From: Streptomyces vietnamensis
GTDB lineage: Bacteria; Actinomycetota; Actinomycetes; Streptomycetales; Streptomycetaceae
NCBI RefSeq assembly: GCF_000830005.1
Contig: NZ_CP010407.1
Span: forward strand, 5,026,001 to 5,090,000
Direction: 5' to 3'
Length of the DNA: 64,000 nt
The notes under the pieces are model-generated. The model searched no databases. It was not told the DNA's origin and worked only from the letters and a program-made list of their open reading frames with translations. The translations under genes were made by a program, and so were the position numbers. Of this stretch, positions 14,492 through 22,966 are shown piece by piece (within the stretch, counting starts at the first letter, position 1; each line of letters opens with the position of its first letter).

Positions 14492-14624
14492 GACGGTCCC
14501 CCTTCGTCGGCTGGTCGGGCTCCTGTGCAGTGTCCGCCCGTACGGCCCCGGGGGACAGGACCCCGGGCCGGTCGTGCGGGGAGGTTCTTCTTGCCGGGGC
14601 CCGGCAACGGGTGGGGCGGCGGGG

Positions 14625-14722
14625 CCTCCCGGGCGGCGGGCCCACCCGGGCGGTGCGTCCACCCGGGCGGCGGGGCCGCCCGGACGGTGGGTCCGGGTGG
14701 CCCCGCCGTCCGGGGCGGGCGC
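14625..14722. repeat. G+C-extreme degenerate repeat block
   Basis: About 100 bp almost without A or T, in which CCACCCGGGCGG-like units recur three or more times and can fold into several overlapping hairpins. It follows the last lysis-type gene on the minus strand, so it may act as its terminator. A similar low-complexity block lies at the other end of the cluster (33030-33510). Confidence 0.5.
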
Positions 14723-14723
14723 C

Positions 14724-14987
14724 TCAGCGGGCCGCGAGTTCCCAGGCCGTGACGGCGACCGTCGCCACCGCCGCGAGGGCGCCGATGCTGGCCAGCGGCC
14801 AGCGGGCCCGCTCCAGGGCGTCCAGGCGGGCCTCGTGGTCGGCGAGCTGCTTGTCGGTCTGGTCGCTGCGCTGTACGAGCAGCGCGAGCGAGCCGTCGAC
14901 CCGGGCGAAGCCGGCCTCCAGGGTGCCGCGGAGCCGCTCCAGTTCGAGGGCGACGGCGACGGGGTCGTTCGGGTCAGGCTCGGTCAT
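14724..14987 (-). CDS. Coiled-coil protein with C-terminal membrane anchor (lysis cassette)
   Basis: An 87-residue protein with a heptad-like helix over residues 10-62 (LERLRGTLEAGFARVDGSLA, then LADHEARLDALERAR) followed by one hydrophobic segment (about 63-84, PLASIGALAAVATVAVTA). The layout resembles small membrane proteins placed beside holin and lysin genes in actinophages. Its start overlaps the end of the holin-like gene by 14 bp, so the two are co-translated. A spanin-like or anti-holin role is possible but unproven. Confidence 0.6.
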   Translation of the reverse strand: MTEPDPNDPVAVALELERLRGTLEAGFARVDGSLALLVQRSDQTDKQLADHEARLDALERARWPLASIGALAAVATVAVTAWELAAR

Positions 14988-15207
14988 CGGCGCCGTCCGG
15001 GGTGGGGCGCAGCCAGGACGGCAGCAGGTTCTGCACCACGCCGAGGGCCATCACCCGGGCCAGACCGCCGGCGACGGCCAGGGCCCCGGCGACCCAGGGG
15101 AGGGTCGCGGGGATGCCGGAGGCGTCGACGATCGCGGGGAGGACGACGGCGATGCCGACGGCGGACTGGAGGACGGTGCGGGCGGTGCGCTTGGCGGCAT
15201 CGGACAT
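14974..15207 (-). CDS. Small holin-like membrane protein
   Basis: A 77-residue protein with two hydrophobic segments (about 16-32, GIAVVLPAIVDA, and 36-55, LPWVAGALAVAGGLARV) separated by a short turn, and a charged C-terminus ending GADDRA. It lies directly downstream of the amidase gene and overlaps the coiled-coil gene. Size, topology and position fit a phage holin that lets the signal-less amidase cross the membrane. ATG at 15207 follows GAGGAG. Family assignment rests on context more than sequence. Confidence 0.6.
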   Translation of the reverse strand: MSDAAKRTARTVLQSAVGIAVVLPAIVDASGIPATLPWVAGALAVAGGLARVMALGVVQNLLPSWLRPTPDGADDRA

Positions 15208-15224
15208 CGGTCTGCTCCTCGGGG

Positions 15225-16130
15225 TCACTTCGTGTACGGGACCTTCAGCGCGTTCCAGGACGCGGCGCCCGGGATGCCGTCGGCGTCGGAGCCGCGGAAG
15301 CCGAGCTTGTGCTGCCACTTGGCGTAGCTGAGCCGGTCGGCCTCGCCCCAGCGGGGGCTCGGGCCGACGGTGTACGCGGAGCAGCCCTCGGCGACGAGGC
15401 GGCGGCCCATGGCGGTGATGATCGGGGAGCTCGTCTCCTTGCGGAAGAACGAGGTGCCCGGGAAGGGCTGGAGGCGGGGGGCGGCCGGCGTGGCCGGCGG
15501 GTTCTTCGCGGGGGCCGCGCCGAGCCGCTTCTGCACCCGCTCGCGCATGGTGGGCATGGCGAAGCCGCGGGGGTCGTCCTTCCAGTCCGACCACTCCTTG
15601 TGGCCGATGACGGAGCGGGCGCCCCAGCCGTGGGCCCGGCACAGGGCGGCGGAGACCCGTTCGATGGCGTCGAGCTGGGCGGGCGGCCAGGGGTCGGTGC
15701 CGTCGCCCATGTTGACGCACTCGAAGCCGTAGAAGCGGGAGTTGCCGTCGACGGCGCCGGAGCTGCCCTGGTGCTCGCGGGGGGTGGGCGGCCGGTCTCC
15801 GTACGTCTCGGTGATCACGGCCTGGAGGACGGACGGGTCGCCGCCTCCGGCGTGGTTGGCGCGGCCGTTGGCGACGAGGTGGACGCTGCCGTCCTTGGCG
15901 ATGACGCCGTGGCAGAGCGGGCCGGGCAGCCCTTCGTACCCGTTGAAGCACATCTCGACGGTGTTGGCGGTGCCGGCGGAGACGGTGTGGTGGATGATCA
16001 CGCCGGTCACGGGGCCCCAGGCGCCGTGACCGTTGCGGTTGTGGGTGCGCCAGCCGGGGTGTTCGACGACGGTGACGCCTTCGGCGCGGAGCGCGGCGAC
16101 GAACCGGTCCGCGGTGAGGGGAGTGGCCAT
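15225..16130 (-). CDS. N-acetylmuramoyl-L-alanine amidase (endolysin)
   Basis: Peptidoglycan hydrolase of the PGRP/Amidase_2 fold, cleaving the bond between N-acetylmuramate and L-alanine. The zinc site is visible: His in GVIIHHTVSAGT (about residue 47), His in VIGHKEWSDWKDDP (about 180) and the Asp of that motif. Residues 1-205 are the catalytic domain, a Pro/Ala linker follows, and the C-terminal 80 residues contain a peptidoglycan-binding-like module (KWQHKLGFRGSDADGIPGAA). No signal peptide is present, so release needs the neighbouring holin. I chose the ATG at 16130 because GGAGG precedes it by 7 nt; an ATG at 16148 lies inside the upstream terminator. Confidence 0.85.
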   Translation of the reverse strand: MATPLTADRFVAALRAEGVTVVEHPGWRTHNRNGHGAWGPVTGVIIHHTVSAGTANTVEMCFNGYEGLPGPLCHGVIAKDGSVHLVANGRANHAGGGDPSVLQAVITETYGDRPPTPREHQGSSGAVDGNSRFYGFECVNMGDGTDPWPPAQLDAIERVSAALCRAHGWGARSVIGHKEWSDWKDDPRGFAMPTMRERVQKRLGAAPAKNPPATPAAPRLQPFPGTSFFRKETSSPIITAMGRRLVAEGCSAYTVGPSPRWGEADRLSYAKWQHKLGFRGSDADGIPGAASWNALKVPYTK

Positions 16131-16149
16131 CTGGTGTCCTCCAGGCATG

Positions 16150-16181
16150 AAAAAAGCCCGAGCCGGGGGAGCCGGTCGGGC
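16150..16181 (-). terminator. Intrinsic terminator upstream of the lysis genes
   Basis: On the minus strand GCCCGA pairs with TCGGGC around an inner CCGG/CCGG, followed by six T residues (16155-16150). It is a canonical Rho-independent terminator placed between the structural genes and the amidase gene. Confidence 0.8.
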
Positions 16182-16199
16182 GTGCGGGGTGCGGGCTGT

Positions 16200-16595
16200 C
16201 TACGGGGCGGGGGCCGGGCCCGGGGCCGGCGGGGTCACGGGGGCCCAGGCCGCGCACAGTGCGGCGCAGGCGGCCCGGCGGGTCTCGAAGTCGGCGAGCG
16301 CGGCCGCCACGGCCCGCTGGACGGCGGTCTGGTCGGGGACGGCCGGGACGCCGTCCCTGGCGTCCACGACGACCAGGCCGGAGCCGCGCAGGACGGCGTC
16401 GCCGGTGCCCTTCTCGGTGACCTCGGCGGTGACGTACACCGAGGGGTACTGGCCGGTCACCGGGTCGCGCTGGAGGGCGTAGCCCATGGTGTTGTCGTAG
16501 ACGCGGACGATGAGGGTGTGGCCGTCCTCGGTGACGGTGGCGCGGCCCGCGTAGTCGATGGCGATGCCCCAGGGCTGGGTGGGGTCGATGTTCAT
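16200..16595 (-). CDS. Phage-type hypothetical protein
   Basis: A 131-residue protein that I do not recognise. The first 80 residues look beta-rich (GRATVTEDGHTLIVRVYDN, YVTAEVTEKGTG); then comes a helix with three cysteines (ACAALCA) and a Pro/Ala tail. The ATG at 16595 follows GAGGAGCACG. It lies between the tail-tip genes and the lysis terminator, so a minor structural or chaperone role is likely by position only. Confidence 0.6.
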   Translation of the reverse strand: MNIDPTQPWGIAIDYAGRATVTEDGHTLIVRVYDNTMGYALQRDPVTGQYPSVYVTAEVTEKGTGDAVLRGSGLVVVDARDGVPAVPDQTAVQRAVAAALADFETRRAACAALCAAWAPVTPPAPGPAPAP

Positions 16596-16629
16596 GCGTG
16601 CTCCTCGTGGTCGCCGTGCGGCGAGTGGG

Positions 16630-17202
16630 TCAGGTCTGGGCGCCGTGGATGAGGGCGGGCTGGGCGTAGACCGTGCCGGCGGTGGCCAGGGCCTGGATCT
16701 CGATGGTCATCGTCTGGCCGAAGCGGGTCTTCATGTCGCCGGGCAGCAGGCCGAGGTAGTCGTAGGTGGTGCCCGCGGTGACGGTGGGGCCGAAGGGGAC
16801 GCCGTCGACGAGGACCCGCACCTGGCCGGTGCCGCCGCTCGACGCCGCCGTGTAGAGGGAGAGGCGCATCTTCGGCTGCCATATGGGGTTGAGGCAGCGG
16901 GCGATCGTGGTGAACGCGGGGGCGGTGGTGGAGGGCCACTTGGCCGGGTCGCTGGCCAGCGGCGGCATGAGCTGCAGCCAGGGCCGGGCGAGACCGCCGG
17001 TCATGATGTCGTCGGCGAAGATCTCGTGGTTGTAGCCGTCGAAGATCCGGAACAGCGGCCGGGTGATGGTGACGCTGCCGGATGTCTGCGGGGGGCGGAA
17101 CTCGTTGACGGCGGGACGGGTGTTCACGGCCGTGGACAGGGCCTTGAGCCGGCGTTCCATCTGGTTGAGCCGGTCGATGATGTCCTCGGGCAGCTGGGGC
17201 AT
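16630..17202 (-). CDS. Putative minor tail protein
   Basis: A 190-residue protein. The N-terminal 30 residues form a likely coiled coil (DIIDRLNQMERRLKALSTAV); the remainder is beta-rich and aromatic (PLFRIFDGYNHEIFADDI; LSLYTAASSGGTGQVRVLVDG). Its ATG at 17202 overlaps the stop of the upstream hub-like gene as ATGA and is preceded by GAGGAGG, showing translational coupling. A coiled-coil trimeriser plus a beta domain suggests a fibre or tail-tip decoration protein; that function is inferred. Confidence 0.6.
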   Translation of the reverse strand: MPQLPEDIIDRLNQMERRLKALSTAVNTRPAVNEFRPPQTSGSVTITRPLFRIFDGYNHEIFADDIMTGGLARPWLQLMPPLASDPAKWPSTTAPAFTTIARCLNPIWQPKMRLSLYTAASSGGTGQVRVLVDGVPFGPTVTAGTTYDYLGLLPGDMKTRFGQTMTIEIQALATAGTVYAQPALIHGAQT

Positions 17203-18332
17203 CAGGCCTCCTCGAGGTAGAGCTCGGCGGTGTCGGGGCGGCCGCGCTCCGGCGGGGTGATCTTGGTGCCGACGATGCGGTAGCGGGCGTCGAGGCCCTG
17301 GGAGTACCACTCGTCGGTGATCCGGATGCGGGCGACGCGGCCGAGGAGCGCCGACGGGACGATCCCGCCGAGGTGGATGCTGATCGAGGGGATCACCACG
17401 GCGCCGCGGGACTGCGCGAGTTCCGTGGCGGCGACCGAGTCGAGCGCGAGCGGGTCGGTGACCTCGTTGTGGTCCGAGGACAGGTCGATCAGCGGCCAGC
17501 CGTCCGCGAGCAGGTCGCTGGCGTACTGCTGGGTGGAGTAGATCGGCCGGGACTCGGCGGCGGCGTTGGCGTTGGTGGAGGCGCCGCGGGCGAGGGCGGT
17601 GGTGCCGCCGCGGGTCGCGTCGTACGGGAAGGAGTACGACAGGATGACGCCGGGCCGGTCGAAGATCAGGTCGGTCGCACCGGTGACGATCTTGGGTTCG
17701 CCGATCCGGAGCTGTCGGATCCGCCGCCCGGTGACCGGGTCGCGGTAGACCATGATCTGGTGCTCGAAGCCGTTCTCCGTGGCGGCGAGCTGGTCGAGCG
17801 CCTCCAGGTAGACGGTCTCGTCGCCCTTGCGCCACGAGGCCGTCTTCTGGAACTTGGGGATCTCGTCGCCGAACGTGATCCCGAGCCGGCGGGGTTCCTC
17901 GCCCTCGGGGGCGTCGGGGTAGGTCTGGACGTCGAGTTCGCGCCACAGCCGGCGGGCGATCTCCACCTGGTCGGTGGGGGTGTTGTACGTGATGTCGGTG
18001 CGGATGCGGCGGCGTCCGGCGTACGAGTCGAAGGTGGCGGCCTGGATGCCGAGGGTCAGCACCCCGCGGCCGCTGGACTGCAGGGTGCTGGTCCAGACGA
18101 TGCCGCCCCACCACAGGTCGCCGCCGCGCTCCAGATAGACCGCGGTGCGGCCCTCCCGGACCTTCTTGACGCGGTCGGCGATGGCCTTGTCGGGGATGGG
18201 GATCGTGCCGGAGAGCGAGCCGGCCTTGCCGATGTAGTCGTCGAACGAGACGTCCCGCAGGGGGAGGATGTCCAGCGTCTGGTCGGTGAGCAGGTCGCAG
18301 AAGATCGCCCGGTAGGGCGTGTCGATTGCCAT
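17202..18332 (-). CDS. Tail hub/baseplate-like protein (siphophage ReqiPepy6 Gp37-like)
   Basis: A 376-residue protein resembling the Gp37-like/hub family of actinophage minor tail proteins. It begins with a beta-domain (YRAIFCDLLTDQTLDILPL) that passes through GSLSGTIPIPDK and LWWGGIVWTSTLQ. A middle domain has AATENGFEHQIMVYRDP, and a C-terminal beta-domain ends GRPDTAELYLEEA. Such proteins form the tail-tip ring that plugs the tube and anchors fibres. The family call is from remembered sequence patterns and position. The ATG at 18332 comes 12 bp after the third fibre gene ends. Confidence 0.6.
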   Translation of the reverse strand: MAIDTPYRAIFCDLLTDQTLDILPLRDVSFDDYIGKAGSLSGTIPIPDKAIADRVKKVREGRTAVYLERGGDLWWGGIVWTSTLQSSGRGVLTLGIQAATFDSYAGRRRIRTDITYNTPTDQVEIARRLWRELDVQTYPDAPEGEEPRRLGITFGDEIPKFQKTASWRKGDETVYLEALDQLAATENGFEHQIMVYRDPVTGRRIRQLRIGEPKIVTGATDLIFDRPGVILSYSFPYDATRGGTTALARGASTNANAAAESRPIYSTQQYASDLLADGWPLIDLSSDHNEVTDPLALDSVAATELAQSRGAVVIPSISIHLGGIVPSALLGRVARIRITDEWYSQGLDARYRIVGTKITPPERGRPDTAELYLEEA

Positions 18333-18344
18333 CGAGGGGCCCCC

Positions 18345-19484
18345 TTACAGGACGTAGGTGGCGGTGATGCGGATGTTCCGGCCGGCGGTCAGGACGCCGT
18401 TGGCGGACCAGGTGCGCACGTGGACGTTGCCGTCGGTGTTGAAGGTGAAGGAGCCCTGGCCGTAGAAGTCGGTGCCGGTGGCCTCGTAGGGGAACGAGGG
18501 GCGCCAGCCCGCGGGCAGGGTGCACAGGAGTTCGTCGGGGCTGAGGTTGCCCGCGGTGGTGGCGGTGAGGTCGGGGCCGTTGCGGGTCACCGTCACGGAC
18601 ACGGTGGCCACGCCGCGGGTCCTGCGGCCGGCGAAGCCCACCAGCGTCCAGCCGGCGGCCGGGGTCGCGCCCGAGCCGGCCGTCTCGACCTCGACCGGCG
18701 GCTGGTAGGCCACCCAGGCGGTGCCGTTCCAGCGCTGGAGCTGGCCGCCGTAGTCCCGGTACTGGCCGCTGTAGCTGCCGGTGGTGATCGTGCCGCTGGG
18801 CGCGATGCCGCCGATCTCCTTGGGGTAGGCGACCCAGGCGGTGCCGTCCCAGCGCTGGAGGAAGTGGGCGTTGTCGTTGTCCTGGTACTGGCCCGGGTAG
18901 GCGCCGGCCACGCCCGCGTTGTTGTAGACGGGCAGGATGCCGCCGGCGGAGACGGTCGTGGTGCGCAGGTCGGTGGAGGCGCCGCCCGCCCAGTCGATGC
19001 CGCCGGTGCCGGCGGAGGCGCCCTTCTTCACCTTGACCGAGAACAGCGTCAGGGAGCGGGCGGGCGCGGCCGGGGCGACCGGGACGGCCGCCGGGGTGCC
19101 CTTGACGATCTCGATGCCGGCCTCGAACTTGCCGAGGGCGTCCACGTCGTTGTCGTAGACGCGGATCACGACGAGGTCGATGCGGTCGTTGAGCGGGTCG
19201 CCGTCGGCGAAGGTGATGGTGATGTCCTCGTCGAGGGCGACCGGGTAGGCGCCGTCGGTGGTGGCGCCCTGGACGACGGCCTTGCCGTGGTAGACGGTGG
19301 CCGTCATCGGGCCGGTGGAGCTCATCCACAGGCCGCCGACCCGGTACTTGCCGTCGTACGTGCCGGGCAGGATGCCGGACCGGACGCCGAGCGGGTTGAC
19401 GGGGGTGGTGGCGCCGATGTTGGTGATGCGGGTGTTCTGGCGGGTCTGCCCGGTGGGCATCAGCCATCCGGAACGTACGGGCAT
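18345..19484 (-). CDS. Tail fibre/receptor-binding protein, paralogue 3
   Basis: A 379-residue protein with three parts. An N-terminal module of about 170 residues (TGQTRQNTRITNIGA, GKAVVQGA, DPLNDRIDLVVIRVYDN) is shared with the two upstream genes. Then come two copies of a roughly 45-residue unit containing GQYxD and LQRWDGTAWVAY. The C-terminal domain, from about residue 265, is unique (VATVSVTVTRNGPDLTATTA, ending RNIRITATYVL). The shared front likely attaches to the tail tip and the variable end likely binds the target cell; both roles are inferred. Confidence 0.7.
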   Translation of the reverse strand: MPVRSGWLMPTGQTRQNTRITNIGATTPVNPLGVRSGILPGTYDGKYRVGGLWMSSTGPMTATVYHGKAVVQGATTDGAYPVALDEDITITFADGDPLNDRIDLVVIRVYDNDVDALGKFEAGIEIVKGTPAAVPVAPAAPARSLTLFSVKVKKGASAGTGGIDWAGGASTDLRTTTVSAGGILPVYNNAGVAGAYPGQYQDNDNAHFLQRWDGTAWVAYPKEIGGIAPSGTITTGSYSGQYRDYGGQLQRWNGTAWVAYQPPVEVETAGSGATPAAGWTLVGFAGRRTRGVATVSVTVTRNGPDLTATTAGNLSPDELLCTLPAGWRPSFPYEATGTDFYGQGSFTFNTDGNVHVRTWSANGVLTAGRNIRITATYVL

Positions 19485-19526
19485 GGGTGGACTCCTGTCG
19501 GTGGGCGGCGGGCGGGGGGTGACCGG

Positions 19527-20717
19527 TCAGTACTGGGGGTCGACCCGGATGAAGGCGTTGTCGTACCAGGACTGGGCGTTCACGGCGTTGGCCACGATCC
19601 GGTAGTGGAGGGTGAGGGTGTAGGTGAGGCCCGGGGTGAGGCCCGACAGGCGCCGGTTCATCGACTGCGTGGTGGAGGTGTCGCTGGCGACGATCACCGC
19701 GTAGTCGTCGACCGGCTCCTGGACGACGGTGGTGCCCTGGGTCAGCCGGAGCGCGAGGTAGCTGTACAGGTCCTTGCTGCCCCGCATCCGGGCGCCGTAG
19801 TGGACGATCACGGCCTTCGACGACGGGGCGACGAAGTTCACCTGGACGGGGCCCGCGAGCGTGTCGAGCAGGGTGCTGGTGTACGTGGACGAGGTGGTGT
19901 AGCCCGCGTCCGTGAGGTCCTTGTAGTACGGGCCGGGGAACGCCGCCCGCCAGGCGGCGCCGTCGTAGCGCTGGAGCTCGCCGTTGGTGCCGTCCCGGTA
20001 CTGGCCGGTGTAGCTGCCCTGGAGCGTGGACGCGGAGGACGGGACGATGCCGCCGACGGCCTCCGGGTAGGCGACCCACTTGCCGCCGTCCCAGCGCTGG
20101 AGCTGGTTGTTGGCGGTGTCCTGGTACTGGCCCGGGTGGGCGCCCGGCAGGACCGGGCCCTCGACCGGGAGGATGCCGCCGAGGGCCACGACCGGGGTGC
20201 GCAGGTCCTTCAGGGCGGTGTTCCACGGGATGCCGCCGTTGCCCGCGCTGGCGCCGGCCGGGACCGTCACCTCGTAGATCGGGAGGCTGCGCGGCGGGGC
20301 CACCGGCGCCTTGGGGGCCTGGCCCGGCACGCCCTGGATGATCTCGATCTTCGCCTCGTTGCGGGTGCTGCCGTCGTAGAGGTTGTCGTAGACCTTCAGG
20401 ACGACCAGGTCGATCCGGCCGTACTGGGCGTCGCCCGCGGCGAAGGTGATCTGCTCGGAGGCCGGCAGGGACACCGGGTAGACGCCCTGGGAGATGTCGC
20501 CCTGGATGACGGCCCGGCCCTCGGAGACGGTCGCCGTCATCGCGGAGGCCTTGTCCATCCAGAAGCCGGACAGCCGCCACTTGCCGTCGTAGGAGCCCGG
20601 CAGGATGCCGGAGCGGACCTGGACGGGGTTGATCATGGTGGTCGCGCCGACCTGGTTGAGGCGGGTGTCCTCACGGGTCTGGCCGGTCTCGGCGACCCAG
20701 CTGCTGCGCAGGTTCAT
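19527..20717 (-). CDS. Tail fibre/receptor-binding protein, paralogue 2
   Basis: A 396-residue paralogue of the flanking fibre genes. The N-terminal module has TGQTREDTRLNQVGATTM, RAVIQGDI and DAQYGRIDLVVLKVYDN. Two repeat units follow, with GQYQD...LQRWDGGKWVAY and GQYRD...LQRYDGAAW. The C-terminal domain (about 255-396) differs from the other two and is rich in Thr/Ser/Tyr (GYTTSSTYTSTLLDTLAGPV, NRRLSGLTPGLTYTLTLHY), consistent with a beta-sandwich binding domain. Start ATG at 20717 has an AGGAGA binding site. Confidence 0.7.
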   Translation of the reverse strand: MNLRSSWVAETGQTREDTRLNQVGATTMINPVQVRSGILPGSYDGKWRLSGFWMDKASAMTATVSEGRAVIQGDISQGVYPVSLPASEQITFAAGDAQYGRIDLVVLKVYDNLYDGSTRNEAKIEIIQGVPGQAPKAPVAPPRSLPIYEVTVPAGASAGNGGIPWNTALKDLRTPVVALGGILPVEGPVLPGAHPGQYQDTANNQLQRWDGGKWVAYPEAVGGIVPSSASTLQGSYTGQYRDGTNGELQRYDGAAWRAAFPGPYYKDLTDAGYTTSSTYTSTLLDTLAGPVQVNFVAPSSKAVIVHYGARMRGSKDLYSYLALRLTQGTTVVQEPVDDYAVIVASDTSTTQSMNRRLSGLTPGLTYTLTLHYRIVANAVNAQSWYDNAFIRVDPQY

Positions 20718-20751
20718 GGGGTTCTCCTGTTCGGGGTGAGGGAGAGGGGGT

Positions 20752-21945
20752 TCAGGACCGGATCCACTGGGCGGTGAGGGTGGTGTAGTAGCCGGAGCCG
20801 CCGAGGGTGCGGACCGGCGCGGTGGCGTTGTGGTAGCCCGCGAGCTGGAGCACGTTGCCCGCGGTGAGCTTGACCAGGCCGTCGCCGCCGACGCTCGTGG
20901 TGCCCATGGACGCCGCGGCCATCCAGGTCATCCGGGAGTAGCCGACGCCGCCGACGAGGAGGCGGGCGCCGCGTATGCCGCTGGTGGAGTCGCCGTACCA
21001 GTTGATGTTGGCGCCGACCCGCCACCAGCCGGTGCGCGGGACGACGAAGCTGTCGGTGCCGTTCCAGCCGTTGAAGTCGTCGATGTCGACGTAGTTCAGG
21101 GTGATCGGCGTCCAGGCGTTCTGCGGCACGCTCTGCATCGAGGTCTGCGAGGCGCTGAAGAGGATGGTCGCCTTGCCCTCGGCGTACTGCCAGGCCGAGC
21201 CGTCCCAGCGCTGCAGGACGCCGGCGTTGTCGCGGTACTGGCCGGTGTAACTGCCGGTGGTCGCCGTGCCGTTCGGGGCGATGCCGCCGATCGCCTTCGG
21301 GTACGCGACCCAGGCGGTGCCGTCCCAGCGCTGCAACTGGCCCGAGACGTCGCGGTACTGGCCGGCGTACACGCCGTTGAAACCGCTGGTCGGCATGATG
21401 CCGCCGAGCGCCGTCATCGGGTAGTGCTTGGTGGTGACGACGCCCGGGGCGGTCCACTGGACGCCGCCGGTGCCGGCGGAGGTTCCGGCCGGTACCGAGA
21501 CGGTGTAGAGCGGGAAGGAGCTGCCGGGGCCCGAGGCCGGGATCTGGGGGGTGGCCGAGGGCGTGCCCTTGATCAGCCGGATCACGGCGTCGGTGGCGCC
21601 GCTCTTGTCGTAGGTGTCGTCGAGGACGGCCAGCTCGATCACGTCGATCCGGCCGTACTGCGGGTCGCCGTCGGCGATGGTGAACGTCTCGGGGGCGGTC
21701 ACCGCGATCATGTACGCGCCCTGGGGGGTGTCGTAGCCCTGGATCACGGCCCGGCCGGTGCCGATGGTGCACTGCATCGCGGAGGCGCCGGTCAGCGCGA
21801 AGCCGCCCGGCACGATGCCGGGCCGCGAGCGCAGCGGGGGCGAGGTGGTGCTCGCGCCGCTGGGGGTGAGCAGCGCGGACAGGGCGAGCCGGGTGTCCTC
21901 GCGGGTCTGGCCGGTGGATTGGAGCCAGGCGGCCCGTACGGTCAT
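20752..21945 (-). CDS. Tail fibre/receptor-binding protein, paralogue 1, with C1q/TNF-like C-terminal domain
   Basis: A 397-residue first member of the fibre trio. Residues 1-180 are the shared attachment module (TGQTREDTRLALSALL, RAVIQGYDTPQGAY, DPQYGRIDVIELAVLDD). Repeat units contain GQYRDVSGQLQRWDGTAWVA (194-213) and GQYRDNAGVLQRWDGSAW (235-252). Residues 258-397 run TILFSASQTSMQSVPQNAWT ... FVVPRTGWWRVGANINW ... YTTLTAQWIRS, a pattern like C1q/TNF jelly rolls found in phage receptor-binding proteins. It lies directly after the distal tail gene. Confidence 0.7.
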   Translation of the reverse strand: MTVRAAWLQSTGQTREDTRLALSALLTPSGASTTSPPLRSRPGIVPGGFALTGASAMQCTIGTGRAVIQGYDTPQGAYMIAVTAPETFTIADGDPQYGRIDVIELAVLDDTYDKSGATDAVIRLIKGTPSATPQIPASGPGSSFPLYTVSVPAGTSAGTGGVQWTAPGVVTTKHYPMTALGGIMPTSGFNGVYAGQYRDVSGQLQRWDGTAWVAYPKAIGGIAPNGTATTGSYTGQYRDNAGVLQRWDGSAWQYAEGKATILFSASQTSMQSVPQNAWTPITLNYVDIDDFNGWNGTDSFVVPRTGWWRVGANINWYGDSTSGIRGARLLVGGVGYSRMTWMAAASMGTTSVGGDGLVKLTAGNVLQLAGYHNATAPVRTLGGSGYYTTLTAQWIRS

Positions 21946-21981
21946 GGGTTCACTCCTTCACGGGGTGGACGGGGGCGTCGG

Positions 21982-22905
21982 TCACCACTCGGCGTTGCGC
22001 CAGCGGACCGTCATCAGGGCCTCGGGGGTGGCCCCGTCGGGCCGGAACGACAGCTCCGTACGGCCCGGTTCGAGGAGGAACAGCTCCTCCGGGCTGGAGT
22101 CGGCCATCGCGGTGTGGCGGCGGGAGGCGGTGTTGTTGAGCATCACCGTGCCGTTGGCGGTGTCGACGACGAGCTCGTCGCCGGCGGCCAGGTCGATCGC
22201 GTACCGCAGCCGGCGCTTGGAGACCCGCTCGGTGACGGTCGGCATGGAGCAGGGGCCGCGGAAGACGATCACCGGGTGTGTGGCGGCGGAGCCGGTGTTC
22301 TCGGCGACGGCGTCGCCGGTGGACTTGGCCTGGCCCCAGTTGAGCGGCCAGGTCAGCGGCCAGGTCAGGCCCGACTCGGGCTGCGGCGGGGTGGTGGAGG
22401 CGCTCTGCTCGTTGACGCCGTAGCGGCGCGGGTCGGAGGCCAGCCACTGGATCGACATCCTCGAGCTGCCCTGGGTGGCGAAGCCCTGGTCCGCGGGGAC
22501 CACGCGCTGGGCGATCCGGGCGCGTACGGCGAGGAGTTCGCCGTGCAGCCGGACGGTGAGCCAGCGCTCCTCGTCGAGCAGGGCGAGCGACTGGCGCAGG
22601 GCGCGGACGGCCTCCGCCGCGCCGTTGAACTCCGGTATCAGCACGATCGTGCCGCTGATCTTGCGCGGCTTGGCGTACCGGGAGCCGGGCCAGGCGCCGT
22701 GCGAGGTGGGCCGGTCGGCGTCGGAGGAGTCGTACTCGGGCAGGTCCTCCCAGCCCTGGAGACCGGTCCTGTCGACGTTGAACGGCGTACCGGGGCCGAT
22801 GAGGAGCCCGGCCCACTGGATCTGCCCGTCCTGGGTGATCAGTGAGCCGGGCGCGAGGTCGGCGGTGAGGTCGTTTCCGGCGTATGTGGTTGTGGTCTCG
22901 GCCAT
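21982..22905 (-). CDS. Distal tail protein (Dit-like, siphovirus tail component)
   Basis: A 307-residue protein expected to form the ring that joins the tube to the tail tip. It has an early WAGLLIGPGTPFNV strand pair, then SRYAKPRKISGTIVLIPEF, the belt-like beta element of Dit proteins, and IQWLASDPRRYGV. A Trp-rich direct repeat (WPLTWPLNWG) is followed by the galectin-like half ending LMTVRWRNAEW. Its place, right after the tape-measure genes and before the fibres, is the canonical siphophage position. Confidence 0.7.
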   Translation of the reverse strand: MAETTTTYAGNDLTADLAPGSLITQDGQIQWAGLLIGPGTPFNVDRTGLQGWEDLPEYDSSDADRPTSHGAWPGSRYAKPRKISGTIVLIPEFNGAAEAVRALRQSLALLDEERWLTVRLHGELLAVRARIAQRVVPADQGFATQGSSRMSIQWLASDPRRYGVNEQSASTTPPQPESGLTWPLTWPLNWGQAKSTGDAVAENTGSAATHPVIVFRGPCSMPTVTERVSKRRLRYAIDLAAGDELVVDTANGTVMLNNTASRRHTAMADSSPEELFLLEPGRTELSFRPDGATPEALMTVRWRNAEW

Positions 22906-22966
22906 GGGGCCGTCACCTCACTTCTGAGGGGCTGTCGGGTGAAGGGCTTCGGCGGCGGGCGGTGGT

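Noticed and set aside
17373..20777. Long plus-strand reading frame opposite the fibre genes
   Set aside because: Low-complexity Gly/Val/Asp composition without motifs, entirely antisense to well-supported minus-strand genes with proper ribosome-binding sites.
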